Source: SG8-41 sp036397875
Lineage (GTDB): Bacteria > Pseudomonadota > Gammaproteobacteria > Burkholderiales > SG8-41
Assembly: GCA_036397875.1 (NCBI GenBank)
Contig: DASWIC010000063.1
Location: 1 to 18,037 of the forward strand
DNA: 18,037 nt
Reading direction: 5' to 3'
Of the stretch, positions 13,599 to 18,037 are shown in pieces (the first letter of the stretch is position 1; every line of letters starts with the position of its first letter). A model generated the notes under the pieces. The model had not been told where the DNA came from and made no database searches. It was given only the letters and a program-made list of their open reading frames with translations. A program made the position numbers and the translations under genes.

Positions 13599-15356
13599 AT
13601 GACCGCGTATCGCTTCATCGTGCTTGCGGCGTGCACGGCGCTTGCCGCCTGCGCGCAGCAGCCGTCGCGCGCCCCGCAGGATGAGGCGCCCGCGCAGGGC
13701 GAGGCGGGGCCGCCGCGCGTGGTGGTGGCCAAGCCCGAGCCGAGCCGCCCGCCGCTGCCCGGCGTCGAGCTCTCGGAGGAGCTGCTGTTCAAGATGATGC
13801 TGGCGGAGGTCGCGCTGCAGCGCGGCCAACCCCACATTGCGGTGCAGACCTATCTCGATCTCGCTCGCGAAACGCGCGACCCGCGCATCGCGGAGCGCGC
13901 CACCGAGGTGGCGTGGAACGCGCGCTTGAGCTCAGCGGCGCTGGAGGCGGCGGGCATCTGGCTGCAGGCCGACCCGGGCTCGGCGCGGGCGCGCCAGTTC
14001 ATCGCGGCGCTGCTGGTCAACCAGGCCCGGCTCGCCGACGCGCAGCCGCACCTGGAGAAGTGGATCGCCACGGACCGCGCCAGCGTCGGCCAGAGCTTTC
14101 TACAGCTGAGCTCGCTGCTCGCGCGCCACAAGGACAAGACCGAGGTATTCAATCTGATGCAGGCGCTGGCGAAGCCGTATCCCGAGGTGCCCGAGGCGCG
14201 TCTTGCGGTGGCACAGGCCGCGTGGAATGCCGAGAATCAGCAGGTGTCGCTGGACGAGGCGCGCGCGGCGCTCACGTTGAGGCCCGACTGGGAGATCGCC
14301 GCGCTGTTCGTCGCGCAGGTATTGCAGCGCCGCTCCAACGAGGAGGCGCTGCGCTACCTGGACGAGTACCTCCAGGACCACCCCAAGGCGCGCGACGCGA
14401 GGCTCAACTACGCGCGGTTGCTGGTCACCGCCAAGAAATACCCCGAGGCGCGCCGGCAGTTTGAATTGCTGGTCGGCGCGTATCCGCAGAATGCCGACGT
14501 CGGGATGGCGGTCGCGCTGCTCGCGATCCAGGCCACCGACTACGACGCGGCGGAGACCCAGCTGAAGCGCGTGCTGGAGTTGAACTACAAGGATCCGGAC
14601 ATCGCGCGCTATTACCTCGGGCAGTTGAACGAGGAGCGCAAGCGCTTCGACGAGGCGCTGAAGTGGTACTCCACCGTCACCCAGGGCGAGCAATATGTCA
14701 CCGCCCAGTCGCGCTATGCCGGCATCCTCGCCAAGCAGGGCCGGCTGCCCGAGGCGCGCAAGCACCTGCAGGAGGCGAGCGCCAGCGACACGCAGCAGCG
14801 TGTGCAGCTGACGCAGGCCGAGGCGCAGCTGCTGCGCGATGCAAGCGCCTACCAGGAAGCGTTCGACGTGCTGGGGCAGGCGCTCGCGAAAATGCCCAAC
14901 TACCCGGACCTGCTCTACGATCACGCGATGGCGGCGGAGAAGGTGGACCGCCTGGACATCCTCGAGGGCAACCTGAAGCAGCTGATCAAGCTCCGCCCCG
15001 ACCACGCGCACGCCTACAACGCGCTCGGCTACACGCTGGCCGACCGCAACCAGCGCATCGCGGAGGCGTACGGCTTGATCGAAACCGCGCTCAAGCTCGC
15101 GCCCGAAGATCCTTTCATCCAGGACAGCATGGGCTGGGTGCTTTACCGCATGGGGCGCAACCAGGAAGGGCTCGACTATCTGCAGCGCGCGTTCAAGCAG
15201 CGGCCCGACCCGGAGATCGCGGCCCACCTCGGGGAGCTGCTGTGGGCGCTCGACCAGCGCGATGCGGCGAGAAAGATCTGGGCCGAGTCGCTGAAGGAAC
15301 ATCCCAAGAACGAGTTGCTGCAGGGCACCGTCAAGCGCTTCCAACCGGAACGGTGA
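13599..15356 (+). CDS. TPR-repeat outer-membrane lipoprotein
   Basis: This is a 585-residue lipoprotein. The start MTAYRFIVLAACTALAACAQQ carries a lipobox (LAAC) with the lipidated Cys at residue 18, so the ATG at 13599 is right; the in-frame extension up to 13527 would bury the signal. Residues 20-55 are Pro/Ala-rich, and the rest is a series of tetratricopeptide-like helical pairs. Clear ones are LMQALAKPYPEVPEARLAVAQ, YLDEYLQDHPKARDARLNYA and the last units with HAHAYNALGYTLADRN and DPFIQDSMGWVLYRMG. Proteins of this kind sit just before lolB in many Betaproteobacteria; the likely site is the periplasmic face of the outer membrane, with protein-protein contacts as the role. The stop lies in the first heptamer of a repeat array. 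Confidence 0.9.
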   Translation: MTAYRFIVLAACTALAACAQQPSRAPQDEAPAQGEAGPPRVVVAKPEPSRPPLPGVELSEELLFKMMLAEVALQRGQPHIAVQTYLDLARETRDPRIAERATEVAWNARLSSAALEAAGIWLQADPGSARARQFIAALLVNQARLADAQPHLEKWIATDRASVGQSFLQLSSLLARHKDKTEVFNLMQALAKPYPEVPEARLAVAQAAWNAENQQVSLDEARAALTLRPDWEIAALFVAQVLQRRSNEEALRYLDEYLQDHPKARDARLNYARLLVTAKKYPEARRQFELLVGAYPQNADVGMAVALLAIQATDYDAAETQLKRVLELNYKDPDIARYYLGQLNEERKRFDEALKWYSTVTQGEQYVTAQSRYAGILAKQGRLPEARKHLQEASASDTQQRVQLTQAEAQLLRDASAYQEAFDVLGQALAKMPNYPDLLYDHAMAAEKVDRLDILEGNLKQLIKLRPDHAHAYNALGYTLADRNQRIAEAYGLIETALKLAPEDPFIQDSMGWVLYRMGRNQEGLDYLQRAFKQRPDPEIAAHLGELLWALDQRDAARKIWAESLKEHPKNELLQGTVKRFQPER

Positions 15357-15443
15357 GCGGTGAGCGGTAAGCGGTGAGCGGTAGGCAGAATCCCTAGTGC
15401 CAGCTCCAGGTTCACTGCTTACTGCTTACCGCTTACTGCTTAC
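15353..15443. repeat. Heptamer array in inverted arrangement after the TPR gene
   Basis: Five left units (GTGAGCG, GTGAGCG, GTAAGCG, GTGAGCG, GTAGGCA at 15353-15387) face four right units on the opposite strand (TGCTTAC, TGCTTAC, CGCTTAC, TGCTTAC at 15416-15443) across a loop of 28 bases. The TPR stop codon (15354-15356) is inside the first unit. It has the same plan as the array after the ferredoxin gene, with a different variant heptamer. Confidence 0.8.
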
Positions 15444-15501
15444 CGGCTTCGAGGCGTACTTCTGCGATGCCAGACGGCGTTTCGGGGCCGCTGGCAATGC
15501 G

Positions 15502-16104
15502 ATGATCCGAATCAAGTCGTGCGCCGCGCTGGCCGCGGCCGCCGTGCTTGCCGGCTGCGCCACGCTGGAACCGTCGCCCCCGCCCGCGCCCGCGTTCGAT
15601 CTCATCGGACGCATCGCGGTGAGCTACGACGGGCGCGCCTTCTCGTCCGGCGTGCGCTGGCAGCACACCGCGGAGCGCGACGAGCTCTGGCTGCTGACCC
15701 CGGCTGGGCAGGCGCTCGCGCACATCGTCGGCGATGCCGGCGGTGCCACCTACACCGGCTCCGACCGCAGCGAGTACCGCGCCGGCGACATCGGCAGCCT
15801 GATACGGCACGCGCTGGGCTGGGAAATGCCGGTCACGCGCCTCGCCTGGTGGGTGCAGGGCGAGCTCGCGCCCAGGGCCTTGGTGCAAGCCGTGGAGCGC
15901 GATCAACACGGGCGGCTCGCCGTGCTCGCGCAGGAGGGCTGGCGCATCGCCTACGTGTACGATCCTCCGGAGGAGCGTGGCAGCCCGCTGCGGCGGCTGG
16001 ATCTGGCCGGGGGCTCGCACCAGATCAGGCTCGTGATCGACGGCTGGCGCCAGGATTTTGTCGGGCCTGATCCGACAAAATCCTCATCAAGACAACCCAT
16101 GTGA
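15502..16104 (+). CDS. lolB: LolB, outer-membrane lipoprotein receptor
   Basis: LolB receives lipoproteins from the periplasmic carrier LolA and inserts them in the outer membrane. The 200-residue protein has a lipoprotein signal with the lipobox LAGC (Cys at about residue 18), a FDLIGRIAVSYDGRAFSSGVRWQH strand region, LWLLTPAGQALAHI, and the C-terminal IRLVIDGW that usually closes the LolB fold. The ATG at 15502 is chosen because the lipobox follows at the right distance; an in-frame upstream extension from 15397 covers the heptamer region. The last ~14 residues after IDGW are encoded by a long palindrome and look like an add-on. The stop overlaps the ispE GTG (ATGTGA), so the two are coupled. 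Confidence 0.9.
   Translation: MIRIKSCAALAAAAVLAGCATLEPSPPPAPAFDLIGRIAVSYDGRAFSSGVRWQHTAERDELWLLTPAGQALAHIVGDAGGATYTGSDRSEYRAGDIGSLIRHALGWEMPVTRLAWWVQGELAPRALVQAVERDQHGRLAVLAQEGWRIAYVYDPPEERGSPLRRLDLAGGSHQIRLVIDGWRQDFVGPDPTKSSSRQPM
16052..16084. repeat. 13-bp-stem palindrome at the lolB/ispE junction
   Basis: AGGATTTTGTCGG (16052-16064) and CCGACAAAATCCT (16072-16084) are perfect inverted copies with a 7-base loop. It lies within the lolB frame, 17 bases before the ispE start, and encodes part of the odd LolB tail. Confidence 0.85.
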
Positions 16105-16940
16105 CCGAGGTGCAATCCTTTCCTGCGCCAGGCAAGCTGAACCTGATGCTGCGCGTCACGGGGCGCCGCGCCGACGGCTATCATCTCCTGCAAACCGTGA
16201 TCCGCTTCATCGATTATGGCGACACGCTGACGTTTCACGTGCGCGAGGACGGGCGGGTTACCCGGGTGAACGAGGTCGCGGGGGTGCCCGCCGGCGAAGA
16301 CCTCGCGGTGCGCGCGGCGCGGCGGCTGCAGCAGGCTTGCGGCACGCGGCTTGGCGCCGACATCACTCTGGAGAAGCGGTTGCCGCTCGGCGGCGGGCTC
16401 GGCGGCGGCAGCTCGGACGCCGCTACCACGCTGCTCGCGTTGAATCACCTGTGGCGCGCCGGGCTGCCGCGCGAGCGGCTGCTCACGCTCGCTGTCGAGC
16501 TCGGGGCCGACGTGCCGGTGTTCGTGGGCGGTGAGAACGCGCTGGCGGAGGGCATAGGCGAGCGCCTGACGCCGCTCGAGCTGGCCCCGGCCTGGTATCT
16601 CGTCCTGACCCCGCCGGTGGCGGTGCCGACCGCCCGGATTTTCTCCGATAATCAATTGAAACGGGACTCAAAACCTATTAAAATCACGGCCTTTTCGGCA
16701 GAGCAGGCGGGCAACGACCTGGAGCCCGTGGTATGCCGCGAATACCCCGAAGTGGCGCGGCATCTGGCGTGGCTCAGGCAGGCGGCGGCGGCATGGGTGA
16801 CCGGCACGGGAGCGTGCGTGTTCGCAACGTTCCCGACCGAGAGCGCGGCGCGCCAGGTATTGGAACAGGCGCCCAACGACATGCGGGGATTCATCGCGCG
16901 GGGACTCGCGCGGCACCCGCTGCGCGAGCTGGCACGCTGA
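16101..16940 (+). CDS. ispE: IspE, 4-diphosphocytidyl-2-C-methylerythritol kinase
   Basis: IspE phosphorylates the 2-hydroxyl of CDP-methylerythritol in the non-mevalonate isoprenoid pathway. The 279-residue protein is a GHMP kinase: the N-terminal PAPGKLNLMLRVTGRRADGYH motif with the catalytic Lys, the glycine-rich LPLGGGLGGGSSDAA at about residue 93, and the conserved ELGADVPVFVGG with the catalytic Asp at about residue 135. The third motif (VTGTGACVFA) is intact. The GTG at 16101 overlaps the lolB stop by four bases. Typical of Betaproteobacteria, the gene precedes tRNA-Gln and prs. The palindrome just upstream may affect its translation. Confidence 0.96.
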   Translation: MTEVQSFPAPGKLNLMLRVTGRRADGYHLLQTVIRFIDYGDTLTFHVREDGRVTRVNEVAGVPAGEDLAVRAARRLQQACGTRLGADITLEKRLPLGGGLGGGSSDAATTLLALNHLWRAGLPRERLLTLAVELGADVPVFVGGENALAEGIGERLTPLELAPAWYLVLTPPVAVPTARIFSDNQLKRDSKPIKITAFSAEQAGNDLEPVVCREYPEVARHLAWLRQAAAAWVTGTGACVFATFPTESAARQVLEQAPNDMRGFIARGLARHPLRELAR

Positions 16941-16957
16941 GGCGAACGTAAGAATTT

Positions 16958-17031
16958 TGGGGAGTCGCCAAGCTGGTTAAGGCACCGGATTTTGATTCCG
17001 GCATGCGTGGGTTCGAATCCTACCTCCCCAG
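16958..17031 (+). tRNA. tRNA-Gln (anticodon TTG)
   Basis: A 74-base cloverleaf can be drawn. The acceptor arm pairs TGGGGAG (16958-16964) with CTCCCCA (17024-17030), and the discriminator base is G at 17031. The anticodon arm is CCGGA-TTTTGAT-TCCGG (16985-17001), with anticodon TTG at 16992-16994. The T loop GTTCGAATC is standard. The CCA end is not encoded (the next bases are CCC). It begins 17 bases after ispE, so it is probably processed from the same transcript. Confidence 0.96.
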
Positions 17032-17057
17032 CCCGGTATTGACGGGCCCCTCACCCC

Positions 17058-17086
17058 TTCCCCCTCTCCCGAGCGGAGAGGGGGAA
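17058..17086. repeat. CCCTC-type 12-bp hairpin between tRNA-Gln and prs
   Basis: TTCCCCCTCTCC pairs perfectly with GGAGAGGGGGAA around a CGAGC loop. Together with the preceding CCCCTCACCCC it resembles a common dispersed hairpin of proteobacterial intergenic regions. There is no T run, so an intrinsic terminator is not clear. A weaker AAATGGC/GCCATTT pair follows at 17100-17119. Confidence 0.6.
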
Positions 17087-17146
17087 AGTACGGTTGCGAA
17101 AATGGCACTTCGGCCATTTCCGCAATAATCGACGATCGAGGTCGTG

Positions 17147-18037
17147 ATGCTGCAGGGAAGCAAAGCTGAAGGCGCAGGTTTCGACCGCCTGATGGTGTTC
17201 ACCGGCAACGCCAATCCCCGGCTTGCCGAGGACGTCGTCGGGCACCTGAAAGTTCACCTCGGGCGCGCCAAGGTCGGCCGCTTCAGCGACGGCGAGGTGA
17301 TGGTGGAGATCATGGAGAACGTGCGCGGGCGCGACGTGTTCGTGCTGCAGTCGATCTGCTCGCCGACCAACGACAACCTGATGGAGCTGCTGGTGATGGT
17401 GGATTCCCTGAAGCGCGCCTCCGCGGGGCGCGTCACCGCCGCCATCCCCTACATGGGCTACGCGCGGCAGGACCGGCGCCCGAGCTCCGCCCGCGTGCCG
17501 ATCTCCGCCAAGGTGGTCGCCAACATGATGTCGAGCGTGGGCGTGGACCGGGTGCTCACCATGGATCTCCACTCGGAGCAGATCCAGGGGTTTTTCGACA
17601 TCCCGGTGGACAACATCTACTCCAGCCCGATCATGCTCGGCGACGTGTGGAAGCGCGGGTTCAAGAACCTGGTGGTGGTCTCGCCCGACGTCGGCGGCGT
17701 GCTGCGGGCGCGCGCGCTGGCCAAGCGGCTCGAGTCCGACCTCGCCATCATCGACAAGCGGCGCCCGCGGCCCAACGTCGCAACGGTGATGAACATCATC
17801 GGCGAGGTGGAGAAGCGGACCTGCGTGATCGTGGACGACCTGGTGGACACCGCCAACACGCTGTGCGAGGCGGCCGCCGCATTGAAGCAGCAAGGGGCGG
17901 AGCGCGTGCTCGCCTACTGCACGCACGCGGTGCTCTCCGGAGGGGCGGTGGAGCGCATTACGGGCTCGGTGCTCGACGAGCTGGTGGTGACCGACACCAT
18001 CCCGCTGCGCGAGGACGCGAAAGCCTGCAAGAAGATC
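17147..18037 (+). CDS. prs: Prs, ribose-phosphate pyrophosphokinase (3' end missing)
   Basis: Prs makes phosphoribosyl pyrophosphate from ribose-5-phosphate and ATP, feeding nucleotide, His and Trp synthesis. The first 297 codons are present; about 20 C-terminal residues lie past the right edge. Landmarks are the KVGRFSDGE loop, the NDNLMELLVMVD segment, the MDLHSEQIQGFFDIPVDN region with the catalytic His, VVSPDVGGVLRARALAKRL, and the PRPP-binding VIVDDLVDTANTLCEAA. In the last motif Asn replaces the Gly seen in many Prs proteins; I think this is lineage-typical, but did not check. The start is ATG 17147 with GAGG six bases upstream; a GTG one codon earlier is possible. It follows tRNA-Gln after 115 bases. 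Confidence 0.96.
   Translation, partial: MLQGSKAEGAGFDRLMVFTGNANPRLAEDVVGHLKVHLGRAKVGRFSDGEVMVEIMENVRGRDVFVLQSICSPTNDNLMELLVMVDSLKRASAGRVTAAIPYMGYARQDRRPSSARVPISAKVVANMMSSVGVDRVLTMDLHSEQIQGFFDIPVDNIYSSPIMLGDVWKRGFKNLVVVSPDVGGVLRARALAKRLESDLAIIDKRRPRPNVATVMNIIGEVEKRTCVIVDDLVDTANTLCEAAAALKQQGAERVLAYCTHAVLSGGAVERITGSVLDELVVTDTIPLREDAKACKKI

Noticed and set aside
15353..15443. Possible CRISPR array
   Set aside because: Units are seven bases, contiguous and mirrored in an inverted half. There are no spacers and no cas genes in the window.
17058..17086. Rho-independent terminator after tRNA-Gln
   Set aside because: The stem is strong but followed by AAAGTACGG on the plus strand with no T run, so I list it as a repeat hairpin only.

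Overview
The window is about 18 kb of G+C-rich DNA. Gene content and order suggest a betaproteobacterium, possibly an uncultured member of the Nitrosomonadales/Burkholderiales side; this is inferred from gene neighbourhoods, not from a marker search. The backbone is housekeeping. The start of ftsE and all of ftsY lie on the minus strand. Facing away from them on the plus strand are two exported M16 peptidase-family proteins, rsmD, coaD and a YfhL-type ferredoxin. mutM lies on the minus strand. The other end is the block TPR lipoprotein - lolB - ispE - tRNA-Gln(TTG) - prs, with prs cut by the window edge.

Accessory DNA interrupts this backbone in several places. (1) A 383-bp element with 14-bp terminal inverted repeats and a 6-bp target duplication sits between rsmD and coaD; removing it in thought restores a tight TGA-ATG junction. 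(2) A CopG/ParE-type toxin-antitoxin pair sits between the ferredoxin gene and mutM, next to a 22-bp copy of mutM sequence. (3) Between mutM and the TPR gene lies a small defence-like cluster: an AbiEi-type winged-helix antitoxin read in one frame into an MntA-type nucleotidyltransferase, then a HepT/HEPN toxin, then a short decayed piece of a type I modification subunit (hsdM). (4) After that comes a four-gene GldA/GldF/GldG/DUF4340 ABC operon on the minus strand.

The most unusual locus is the AbiEi-MntA-HepT module. The fusion depends on a run of exactly six G. One G fewer ends AbiEi at a TGA overlapping the MntA ATG (ATGA), and one G more ends it at a TAA just after the run. It is therefore a genuine fusion, a phase-variable switch, or a sequencing error. 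An A+T-rich upstream region with paired inverted repeats looks like an autoregulatory operator.

A second theme is small repeats lying on gene ends. Heptamer arrays begin exactly at the stop codons of the ferredoxin and TPR genes, a 13-bp-stem palindrome forms the end of lolB just before ispE, and the rsmD stop and the coaD ribosome binding site both come from the edges of the inverted-repeat element. Other repeats are a nonamer array by mutM, a long REP-like unit after the hsdM scar, and a CCCTC-type hairpin between tRNA-Gln and prs.
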